DNA from: Desulfobulbaceae bacterium DB1
GTDB taxonomy: Bacteria; Desulfobacterota; Desulfobulbia; Desulfobulbales; SURF-16
Length of the DNA: 64,000 nt
NCBI GenBank assembly: GCA_001914235.1
Contig: MQUF01000008.1
Span: forward strand, 62,001-126,000
Direction of reading: 5' to 3'
The translations under genes and the position numbers were made by a program. The notes below the pieces were generated by a model. That model was given only the letters and a program-made list of their open reading frames with translations. It did not search any database and was not told the DNA's origin. Shown in pieces: positions 1 through 7,742 of the stretch. Positions within the stretch are counted from its first letter, which is position 1; every line of letters begins with the position of its first letter.

Positions 1-2
1 CC

Positions 3-1565
3 GCCTCGGACGCTCCCATCATCAAGCTGGTCAATGGTATTCTGATCAAGGCCGTCAAGGACGGAGTCAGCGATATTCATATTGAGCCGTATGAAAAGTC
101 GCTTCAGGTGCGTTACCGTCTTGACGGCTCTCTTTACAAATCGATGAATCTTCCCTTGAGCATCAAAAATGCCTTGAATTCCAGGGTGAAGATTCTTTCC
201 AGTCTTGATATCACCGAGCGTCGTGTCCCCCAGGACGGCAGGATCAAGATGCGCATCGGCCGCAACAAGGTGGTTGATTTTCGTGTTTCCACCCTGCCCA
301 CCCTTTTCGGCGAGAGTATCGTTCTCCGTATCCTGGACAAAAGCTCGCTCAATGTCGATCTGACCAAACTCGGGTTCGAGCCCGAAGTTTTTGAAACCCT
401 GAAGCGATGTCTCAATCGCCCCCAGGGTCTGCTCCTGGTAACGGGCCCCACCGGTAGCGGCAAAACGGTTACTCTCTATTCCGCCTTGAACTCGTTGAAC
501 AATGAAGACACAAAAATCCTGACGGCGGAAGATCCGGTGGAATTCAACTTCAAGGGCATTAATCAGGTCAACGTTCATCAGGAAGTGGGAATGACCTTTG
601 CCGCGGCGCTCAAGGCCTTCCTGCGTCAGGATCCGGACATCATCATGGTGGGCGAGATCCGTGACATGGAAACCGCCGAAATCGCCATCAAGGCGGCCAT
701 GACCGGCCATCTGGTTTTTTCCACCCTGCACACCAACGATTGCGCCGCCACCATCGGCCGTCTGGTTGATATCGGTATCCCGCCCTATATGCTGGCCTCC
801 GCCATTACCATGGTTCAGTCCCAGAGGCTGGGGCGCCGTTTGTGTCCGGAGTGTAAAGTCGAAATTCCCCTGCCCGAGGAAAAAGAGCTGCTCGGTATCG
901 GCTTCAGCGAAAGCCAGTTGGAGAATCTCACTCATCTCTGGGGGCCGAAAGGCTGTCCTGTTTGCCGCGGCGGCGGTTATAAAGGCCGGGTCGGTTTTTT
1001 TGAACTGATGGAAATCACGGATGAGGTGGCCAAGGCAATCAGCGCCGAGGTGCCGGAAGACCAGCTGCGCAAGATCGCCATTCAGGAAGGCATGATTCCG
1101 TTGCGGAATGCGGCTATCCGCAAGGCAATTCAAGGCGTAACCAGCCTTGATGAGGTGATGAAAAAAACGGTGGTCACCGAGGAAAGCCTGCCCGCCTACC
1201 TGGTGAATCCTGATATCGAACGATATGAGGATGGGGATGTCATCATCCGGCAGGGGAACAGTGATATTGATTTTTTCCAGCTCATCCAGGGGGCATTGAT
1301 GGTGGTGAAAGACGGCAAGAAAATCGCCGAAATCACCGAACCGAATGAATATTTCGGCGAGATGTCCGCCATCTCCGGCGTCGCTCGTTCCGCGTCGATT
1401 CTTTCCAAGGGGAGATCGGCCATCAAGCGTTATCCCGGCGACAAAATCATGGAGATCGTCGAAAAACATCCGAACGTCGCGAAGCATTTTTTCAAGACGC
1501 TCGTCACCCGACTCGGCCAGGCCAACGATATTATCGTCAAGCTGGCTGAAAGCAGAAACAGGTAA
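3..1565 (+). CDS. PilB/GspE-type secretion/pilus ATPase with C-terminal cNMP-binding domain (5' partial)
   Basis: The reading frame is open from the window edge, so the N-terminus is missing; the GTG at 108 is internal, because the upstream codons (from 3) still encode conserved GspE sequence such as SDIHIEPYEKSLQVRYR. Counting from 108, the Walker A motif GPTGSGKT lies at 113-120. The Walker B/Asp-box region DPDIIMVGEIRD and the His-box HLVFSTLHTN follow, then paired zinc-ligand cysteines (LCPEC and CPVC) typical of type II secretion and type IV pilus assembly ATPases. After the normal end of such ATPases there is an extra domain of about 115 residues (about 368-485) with the cyclic-nucleotide-binding beta-roll pattern (YEDGDVIIRQG, YFGEMSAISG, RSASI). 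Known role: hexameric ATP-driven assembly of pilins or pseudopilins at the inner membrane. That nucleotide binding gates motor activity is inference. Confidence 0.88.
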   Translation, partial: ASDAPIIKLVNGILIKAVKDGVSDIHIEPYEKSLQVRYRLDGSLYKSMNLPLSIKNALNSRVKILSSLDITERRVPQDGRIKMRIGRNKVVDFRVSTLPTLFGESIVLRILDKSSLNVDLTKLGFEPEVFETLKRCLNRPQGLLLVTGPTGSGKTVTLYSALNSLNNEDTKILTAEDPVEFNFKGINQVNVHQEVGMTFAAALKAFLRQDPDIIMVGEIRDMETAEIAIKAAMTGHLVFSTLHTNDCAATIGRLVDIGIPPYMLASAITMVQSQRLGRRLCPECKVEIPLPEEKELLGIGFSESQLENLTHLWGPKGCPVCRGGGYKGRVGFFELMEITDEVAKAISAEVPEDQLRKIAIQEGMIPLRNAAIRKAIQGVTSLDEVMKKTVVTEESLPAYLVNPDIERYEDGDVIIRQGNSDIDFFQLIQGALMVVKDGKKIAEITEPNEYFGEMSAISGVARSASILSKGRSAIKRYPGDKIMEIVEKHPNVAKHFFKTLVTRLGQANDIIVKLAESRNR

Positions 1566-1779
1566 TTATCACTAGGTACTACTACCTAAGTATCCGTAAT
1601 CTGAGCTTTTCCCTCACATTACCTGCTTAAAAAAAGCCATAAATACCTTGCAAAACGGAAATGAGTCCACTATGATACTTCGTTAAGTTTTGCTATATTT
1701 TCCGCTTTTTTTCAAGCAACGCCGCAGTGCGCCATTGTTCTAAAATAACTGTAACTTTGAAATACTGTGAACGGCATAA

Positions 1780-1965
1780 GGGGCCGTAAGGAATCAGTTA
1801 AAAAACTGTAACTATCCAGGTAGATAGGCTAAAGACTGTAGGCTGTAAGGAAAGGCATCACAAAATATGAACTCATGCAGGACAAACAGCCCTATAGTCT
1901 TCAGTCTATAGCCTAAACACCTGAGTAGTTACAAAAAACTCATGGTTATTTTTTTTAACGGCCCC
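1780..1965. repeat. 186-bp imperfect inverted-repeat element
   Basis: The outer arms GGGGCCGT (1780-1787) and ACGGCCCC (1958-1965) are reverse complements. Two further nested arm pairs match: TGTAACTATCCAGG (1807-1820) with CCTGAGTAGTTACA (1920-1933), imperfectly, and 1826-1850 with 1890-1914, imperfectly over 25 bases. The whole fills most of the 460-bp non-coding gap between the ATPase gene and folD. It has no ORF, so it resembles a MITE-like or structured intergenic element. Nothing else is seen in the gap apart from the folD ribosome-binding site. Confidence 0.6.
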
Positions 1966-2028
1966 TAAACACAACGCAGTTTCCATATTCATTATTTTAT
2001 ATACGTTTCAATTACTTAAGGAGTGATA

Positions 2029-2916
2029 ATGACGGCAAAAATTATCAGCGGAACCGAAACCGCCAAAACCATTCGCGAAGAACTCAAAGTCGAAGTTACC
2101 GAGTTGAAGGAAAAACACAATGTGGTTCCCGGCCTGGTGACCATACTTGTCGGCGAGGATCCTGCTTCCCAGTCCTATGTGAGCGCCAAAAACAAAACCG
2201 CCCATGCCCTTGGCATCCATTCCGAACAGGTGACGCTTGCCGCTGACACCAGTGAGCAGGAGTTGTTGAATCTGATCAATAAATATAATAATGACGACAA
2301 GATAAACGGTATTCTCGTTCAGCTTCCCCTGCCCAAGCATATTGACGAGGGAAAAGTGTTGTATGCCATTGACCCCAAGAAGGATGTGGATGGTTTTCAT
2401 CCGGTCAACGTGGGCAAGATGGTGCTGGGTGAACAGTGTTTTCTGCCCTGTACCCCCCACGGCATTCTTGAACTTTTGACCCGTTCCGGCATCGAGACCA
2501 GCGGCGCCGAGGTTGTTGTCATCGGCCGCAGCAACATTGTCGGTAAACCCATGACCAACCTGATGCTGCAGAAAAGGGCAGGGGGCAACTCCACCGTCAC
2601 GATCTGTCATACCCGCACCAAGGATATGGCTTCACACTGCCGGCGGGCCGACATCATCATCGCCGCCGTGGGCGTCCCGAAGATGGTTACCGCCGACATG
2701 GTCAAGGATGGGGTTGTCATTATTGATGTCGGAGTCAACCGTATCGGCATGACCGCCGAAGGCAAGGCGATTCTTGCCGGCGATGTTGACTTTGACGGCG
2801 TGAAGGAAAAGGCCGCCGCCATTACCCCGGTACCCGGAGGCGTCGGACCCATGACCATTACCATGTTGATGAAAAATACAGTCCAGGCGGCCAAACAGGC
2901 TGCTGGTCTGATATAA
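2029..2916 (+). CDS. folD: Bifunctional methylene-THF dehydrogenase / methenyl-THF cyclohydrolase FolD
   Basis: The 295-residue protein has FolD hallmarks: a YVSAKNK segment with the catalytic lysine, QLPLPKH, DGFHPVN, PCTPHG, the NADP-binding VVIGRSNIVGKP, and PVPGGVGPMT near the C-terminus. It interconverts 5,10-methylene-THF and 10-formyl-THF via methenyl-THF in the cytoplasm, which is two steps of the methyl branch of the Wood-Ljungdahl pathway. I chose ATG 2029 because AAGGAG ends 5 nt upstream; the in-frame GTG at 2023 overlaps that site. cooS follows after 19 nt, so it is probably the first gene of the acs operon, with a 5' region containing the inverted-repeat element. Confidence 0.95.
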   Translation: MTAKIISGTETAKTIREELKVEVTELKEKHNVVPGLVTILVGEDPASQSYVSAKNKTAHALGIHSEQVTLAADTSEQELLNLINKYNNDDKINGILVQLPLPKHIDEGKVLYAIDPKKDVDGFHPVNVGKMVLGEQCFLPCTPHGILELLTRSGIETSGAEVVVIGRSNIVGKPMTNLMLQKRAGGNSTVTICHTRTKDMASHCRRADIIIAAVGVPKMVTADMVKDGVVIIDVGVNRIGMTAEGKAILAGDVDFDGVKEKAAAITPVPGGVGPMTITMLMKNTVQAAKQAAGLI

Positions 2917-2935
2917 CCTCTCCAGGAGAAAAAAT

Positions 2936-4927
2936 ATGGCAATCGCACGTAACGGATGTGAAGGGTGCACGGAAATTACCTGCACCTCCACAAAGGAAGT
3001 CCTCTCCAAAGACCTGGCAAAAAATGTCATAACCGCCTATGACCGGGTGAAGGCGCGCGGCATGTCGGCATGTCTTTTCGGTTCCACCGGCACCTGCTGC
3101 CGGAACTGCAATATGGGCCCCTGTCAGATTATCGACGGTGTCGACGAGATGATCGGTATCTGCGGCGCCACCGCCGATACCGTTGCAGCCCGTAACTTTG
3201 CCCGGACCGTCGCAGCCGGCTCCGCCGCCCATACCGATCATGCCCGTGAAATGGTCCGCGGTTTCATTGAAGCGGCAAAAGGAAATGGCCCGCACCAGAT
3301 CAAGGATGTCGATAAACTGAAGAAAATTGCCGCTGTTTTTAATATTGCCACAGAAGGCCGCGAGGTTAATGAAATCGCCCTGGAACTCGGGGAAAAAGCC
3401 TTGGCTGAGTTCGGCAATCAGGAAAACACCCCCATCTCCATGCTGAAGAGGGCTCCGCAGAAAAGGCAGGCCATCTGGAAAAATCTGGGTATCGAGCCCC
3501 GCGGCATTGATCGGGAAGTCGTTGAGACCATGCACCGAACCCACATGGGTGTTGATCAGGAATATCACAACATCATGCTGCAGGCATCCCGATGCGCACT
3601 GAGTGACGGTTGGGGGGCATCAATGCTTTCCACCGAGTTGACCGACATCATGTTCGGCACCCCGGTACCGCGTCGCTCCATCGTTGACCTCGGCGTTTTG
3701 AAGTCGGACCAGGTCAATGTGACGGTGCACGGCCATGAACCGCTTCTGGCCGAAGCCTTGTGTATTGCCGCCCAGGAACCGGACATGCTTGAACTGGCCG
3801 CCAAACAGGGCGCCAAGGGGATCAATCTGGCCGGTGTCTGCTGCACGGGCAACGAGATTCTCATGCGTCGCGGCATTCCCGTGGCCGCGGGTTTTGTTCA
3901 GCAGGAAATCGCGCTTTCCACCGGCGCCGTCGAGGCAATGGTTGTCGACGTGCAGTGCGTCATGCAGTCCGTCGCCGATGTGGCAAAGAGTTTTCACACC
4001 GACATCATCACCACCAACTACCGCGCCAAAATGCCCGGCGGCGTGCATATACAATTTGATGAACACAAGGCCATCGAATCCGCCAAGCAAATTCTTACCC
4101 GCGCAATCATGAACTTCAAAAAACGTGGTGATTTTTTCATTCCCAAGGACTCCAGGCTTGATGTCGTCGTCGGTTTTTCCCATGAAACCATCAACTATAT
4201 GCTCGGCGGCCGCTTTCGCGCCAGCTACCGGCCGCTCAACGACAACATCATCAACGGCCGTATCCGTGGCGTTGCCGCCATTGTCGGTTGCGACAATTTC
4301 AAACTGGCCGACGACAGCCACGAAATCATTGCACGGGAACTGATCAAGAACAATATCCTTGTCCTGGCCACCGGTTGCGCCGCAACCTCCCTCGGCAAGG
4401 CAGGTCTCGTCAATCCCGAAGCGGCACGATTCTGCGGTGATTCCCTGCGTGAGGTCTGCGAAACCGTGGGCATGCCGCCGGTTCTCCACATGGGTTCCTG
4501 TGTCGATAACAGCCGCATCCTCATTGCCGCCACCGAGATGGTGCGCGAGGGCGGGCTCGGCGATGATATCAGCGACCTGCCCGCCATCGGCACGGCGCCG
4601 TTATGGATGAGTGAAAAAGCTGTTGCCATCGGTCAGTATTTTGTGGCCAGCGGCGCCCAGGTTGTCTTTCAGAACCTCGCCACCTCCGGCGCAAAAAGTT
4701 TCAACAAGTTTTTGCTTGAAGACATGATGGGCACCTATGGCGCGCATTGGAACGTGGCTGAGGATCCCAAGGAGATCGCCCGCATCATGATTGAAGCAAT
4801 CGAGGCAAAGCGTGATGCCCTTGGTATCAATAAAAAGAAAGAGCGTGTTCTCTTTGACATGGATATGCGTCGTGACCTCGGCACCGGCACCGGCCTGAAA
4901 GACGTCGGCTGTCATGGCCCGGCTTGA
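2936..4927 (+). CDS. cooS: Carbon monoxide dehydrogenase catalytic subunit (CooS/AcsA)
   Basis: The 663-residue length is normal for Ni-Fe CO dehydrogenase. The N-terminal cysteines at 46, 54, 55, 58, 63 and 76 fit the B and D [4Fe-4S] clusters. Downstream C-cluster ligand segments are present: NLAGVCCTGNE, VVDVQCVMQS, VGCDNFK, ATGCAATSLGKAG and MGSCVDNSR. The catalytic lysine segment MSEKAVAIG is intact. The enzyme interconverts CO and CO2 with ferredoxin and, with AcsB, channels CO to the A-cluster. An SD (CCAGGAG) precedes ATG 2936. It sits between folD and the metF-acsD fusion, so a role in the acetyl-CoA synthase complex is likely. No CooC nickel chaperone gene is adjacent. Confidence 0.96.
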   Translation: MAIARNGCEGCTEITCTSTKEVLSKDLAKNVITAYDRVKARGMSACLFGSTGTCCRNCNMGPCQIIDGVDEMIGICGATADTVAARNFARTVAAGSAAHTDHAREMVRGFIEAAKGNGPHQIKDVDKLKKIAAVFNIATEGREVNEIALELGEKALAEFGNQENTPISMLKRAPQKRQAIWKNLGIEPRGIDREVVETMHRTHMGVDQEYHNIMLQASRCALSDGWGASMLSTELTDIMFGTPVPRRSIVDLGVLKSDQVNVTVHGHEPLLAEALCIAAQEPDMLELAAKQGAKGINLAGVCCTGNEILMRRGIPVAAGFVQQEIALSTGAVEAMVVDVQCVMQSVADVAKSFHTDIITTNYRAKMPGGVHIQFDEHKAIESAKQILTRAIMNFKKRGDFFIPKDSRLDVVVGFSHETINYMLGGRFRASYRPLNDNIINGRIRGVAAIVGCDNFKLADDSHEIIARELIKNNILVLATGCAATSLGKAGLVNPEAARFCGDSLREVCETVGMPPVLHMGSCVDNSRILIAATEMVREGGLGDDISDLPAIGTAPLWMSEKAVAIGQYFVASGAQVVFQNLATSGAKSFNKFLLEDMMGTYGAHWNVAEDPKEIARIMIEAIEAKRDALGINKKKERVLFDMDMRRDLGTGTGLKDVGCHGPA

Positions 4928-5095
4928 CATGACGGGCATGGTTGCTTGCTTGACGAAGCCGTTGCAAAAAAATAACCTGTCCATCCCAATGCCGGCAACA
5001 GCAGAAGGATTTGTCCGAAACAGGTAGAAAGAGACAGGTTGTTCGGCAATGGCTTCTCATTTCTTTAACTTCAATTTACATAAGGATATATCCGA

Positions 5096-7711
5096 ATGAA
5101 ATCGGGAAGTCGTTTAGAGAAAATTCTGACCTCCGGAACCTTTGCCGTGACCGGGGAACTGGGGCCGCCGAAAAACAGCGACCCGGAAGTTGTCAGGAAA
5201 AAGGCACGGATACTGAAAGGTCATGTTGACGCCGTCAATATTACCGATTGTCAAACGGCCATTGTCCGCATGTCCAGTATCGCAGCCGGTCTCATCACGC
5301 TCCAGGAAGGGGTTGAGCCGGTCATCCAGATGACATGCCGGGACCGTAACAGAATCGGCATGCAGAGTGACATTCTCGGAGCCGCGGCCCTTGGTTTGAA
5401 AAATCTGCTTTGTTTGACCGGCGATCACCAGAAATTCGGTAATCATCCCGGTTCAAAAGGCGTTTTTGATATGGATTCGATCCAGCTGCTCGGCATGGTT
5501 CGGGCAATGCGGGATGAAAAGAAATTTCAGTGCGGCGAGGAGATGAAATCCGCCGAACCCCGCCTTTTTCTCGGCTGCGCCGCGAATCCTTTTGCCAACC
5601 CTTTTGAATTCAGAGCCCCGCGTCTCGGTAAAAAAGTCGCCAACGGCGCTGATTTCGTTCAGACCCAGATCATTTACAATGTGGAAAAATTCACTCGTTT
5701 CATGGAAATGGTATGTGATCTGGGCATCCATGAAAAGGCGTATATTCTTGCCGGTGTTACCCCGCCGAAATCACTCGGCATGGCCAGGTACATGAAAAAT
5801 TTCGTGCCGGGCATGGATGTCCCCGACGACATCATCAGTCGGATGAAGGATGCCAAGGACAAGCAGGAAGAAGGTATCAATATCTGTGTTGATATAATTA
5901 ATCGGGTCAAGGAAATTAAAGGGGTAGCCGGAGTTCACATCATGGCTATCGAGTGGGAGGAGGCGGTCCCGGAGATAGTCAAACGCGCCAAGCTCGCAAC
6001 GCGACCCGCGTTTGAGGAAGACGCCGCCGTCACGCAAAAACCGGTCGAAGCACCCATAGAAATAACAACCGCTCCGGCGGAAGCAGTAACATCTGTTGAT
6101 CACGAAAAGCTTCTTGCTGAAGCACGGTCTGAGGCTGAAAAAATCATCGCCCAGGCCCGTCAAGAGGTCGAAAAAATGCGCGCTGCCGCAGCCGTATCGG
6201 TTCCAGGCGGCGTAGCCACAGAATATGAAGATGCAGGAGAGCATGAGATGAACGAAAGAGAACGTCAAATGGCGTTGCAATCTGTGCAGATGGGCTTAAA
6301 TGCCCTGAGAAAAGCCTTTAATTTGACCGACGATCAGTTTGAGGCGCTGTCAAGTTTCGCCAGCGCTGAAGCAGTACTGAAACGTCAGCCGCAGGAAGGT
6401 GGAGCTGCCCCCGCTCCCGCGGCTGCGCCGGAGGTTAAAAAAGCAACTGAACCAAAAGTTGATGCTGCGGCAGAGAAAGCGGCAGCCGAGGCAAAGGCGG
6501 CGGAAGAGGCCAGGAAGGCAGCCGAGGCAAAGGCGGCGGAAGAGGCCAGGAAGGCGGCCGAGGTAAAGGCCGCGGAAGAGGCCAGGAAGGCAGCCGAGGC
6601 AAAGGCCGCGGAAGAGGCCAGGAAGGCGGCCGAGGCAAAGGCCGCGGAAGAGGCCAAGAAGGCGGCACCTGCAAAACCTGCCCCGACAGCAGTCGCTGCT
6701 TCGGCTGAGCTTGCGGTTGCAGAACTTGCGGTTGAAAAAACTTCTCTGGCGGAACGATCCGCCAAGGTTCCCGCTGCATCCTATAAGATAAATTATACCG
6801 GCACGATTAAAGAAACCGTGCTGGGCAGCGGCGACAAGGCGCTGAAGGTCGGCGGCGAGGCTTCCCTGCCGTTTTATCTGTTTGAGGGCGGCATGCCCAA
6901 CAAGCCGGTCATCGCCATGGACGTTCTTGATGTCAAACCGGATGAATGGCCGGATTCCCTTGCCCGTCATTATCAGGGTGTTCTCGGCAACCCCCTTGAT
7001 TGGGCACGGAAGTGCATCAATGAATATCATGCCGAGGCCATCTGTCTTTCCCTGGTGAGTACCGACCCCAATGGAATGAACAGAAGTGCCGCCGAGGCTG
7101 CCAAGGCTGCGTCCGAGGTAATCAACAACATCGACGTGCCGGTTATTGTTTGGGGTTGCGGCAATGCGGACAAGGACACGGAAACCTTGCGCGAGATAAC
7201 ATCGCTTACCGGCGACAAAAAAGTCTGTCTTGCGCCGTTGTCCGATGCCAACTATCGTTCCCTGGGCGCGACGGCAATGGCTTTCCAGAATCCCCTGGTG
7301 GCCGCTTCGCCGATTGATGTCAACCTGGCGAAGCAGCTCAATATTCTTCTCCAGAATCTCGGTGTCCCGCTCAGTTCCGTCATGATGGATCCTTCCGTCG
7401 GTGCTCTCGGCTACGGTATAGAGTACACCTACTCCGTCATGGAGCGTATCCGCCTGGCAGCCCTCACCCAACAGGATGAGAAACTGCAGGTGCCGATTAT
7501 CTGCAATCTCGGACGCGAGGTCTGGAAGGCGAAAGAATGTCGGCTCCCCTCCGACGATATGATCGGAGATATGGAAAGGCGAGGCATCATGATGGAGGCT
7601 ATAACCGCCACCTGTATGCTGCTTTCCGGTGGCGAGGTACTGATTATGAGACATCCGAAAGCCGTGAATCTTACCAAGTCTCTGATCAACAGCCTGACCA
7701 GCGGAAAATAA
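5096..7711 (+). CDS. MetF-AcsD fusion: methylene-THF reductase + Ala/Glu-rich linker + corrinoid Fe-S protein small subunit
   Basis: This single uninterrupted 871-residue frame joins two Wood-Ljungdahl proteins. Residues 1 to about 300 are a MetF-type methylene-THF reductase (TFAVTGELGPPK, ITDCQ, LLCLTGDH, LGCAANPFANPFE, ADFVQTQIIYN, AYILAGVTPPKS). Residues about 300-560 are a low-complexity linker with a coiled-coil-like segment and five copies of a 12-residue AEAKAAEEARKA repeat. Residues about 565-871 match AcsD/CdhD, the small subunit of the corrinoid iron-sulfur protein (AICLSLVSTDPNG, VPVIVWGCGN, VMMDPSVGALGYGIEYTYSVMERIR). acsB follows after 31 nt and acsC, its partner subunit, is next. 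An internal AGGAGA (6235-6240) sits 7 nt before an in-frame ATG at 6248, so a separate AcsD-containing product is possible. Physical coupling of methyl-THF formation to methyl transfer is inference. Confidence 0.9.
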   Translation: MKSGSRLEKILTSGTFAVTGELGPPKNSDPEVVRKKARILKGHVDAVNITDCQTAIVRMSSIAAGLITLQEGVEPVIQMTCRDRNRIGMQSDILGAAALGLKNLLCLTGDHQKFGNHPGSKGVFDMDSIQLLGMVRAMRDEKKFQCGEEMKSAEPRLFLGCAANPFANPFEFRAPRLGKKVANGADFVQTQIIYNVEKFTRFMEMVCDLGIHEKAYILAGVTPPKSLGMARYMKNFVPGMDVPDDIISRMKDAKDKQEEGINICVDIINRVKEIKGVAGVHIMAIEWEEAVPEIVKRAKLATRPAFEEDAAVTQKPVEAPIEITTAPAEAVTSVDHEKLLAEARSEAEKIIAQARQEVEKMRAAAAVSVPGGVATEYEDAGEHEMNERERQMALQSVQMGLNALRKAFNLTDDQFEALSSFASAEAVLKRQPQEGGAAPAPAAAPEVKKATEPKVDAAAEKAAAEAKAAEEARKAAEAKAAEEARKAAEVKAAEEARKAAEAKAAEEARKAAEAKAAEEAKKAAPAKPAPTAVAASAELAVAELAVEKTSLAERSAKVPAASYKINYTGTIKETVLGSGDKALKVGGEASLPFYLFEGGMPNKPVIAMDVLDVKPDEWPDSLARHYQGVLGNPLDWARKCINEYHAEAICLSLVSTDPNGMNRSAAEAAKAASEVINNIDVPVIVWGCGNADKDTETLREITSLTGDKKVCLAPLSDANYRSLGATAMAFQNPLVAASPIDVNLAKQLNILLQNLGVPLSSVMMDPSVGALGYGIEYTYSVMERIRLAALTQQDEKLQVPIICNLGREVWKAKECRLPSDDMIGDMERRGIMMEAITATCMLLSGGEVLIMRHPKAVNLTKSLINSLTSGK
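6485..6664 (+). repeat. Five tandem 36-bp repeats inside metF-acsD
   Basis: The units start at 6485, 6521, 6557, 6593 and 6629. Each encodes a near-identical dodecapeptide (AEAKAAEEARKA; the third unit has AEVK, the last ends EEAKKA). The copies differ by a few synonymous GCA/GCG/GCC changes. The pattern predicts a charged alpha-helical linker like those in TolA-type proteins, and a locus prone to copy-number change. Confidence 0.9.
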
Positions 7712-7742
7712 TTCATAGAGATATTCTGAGAGGAGCAATTCA

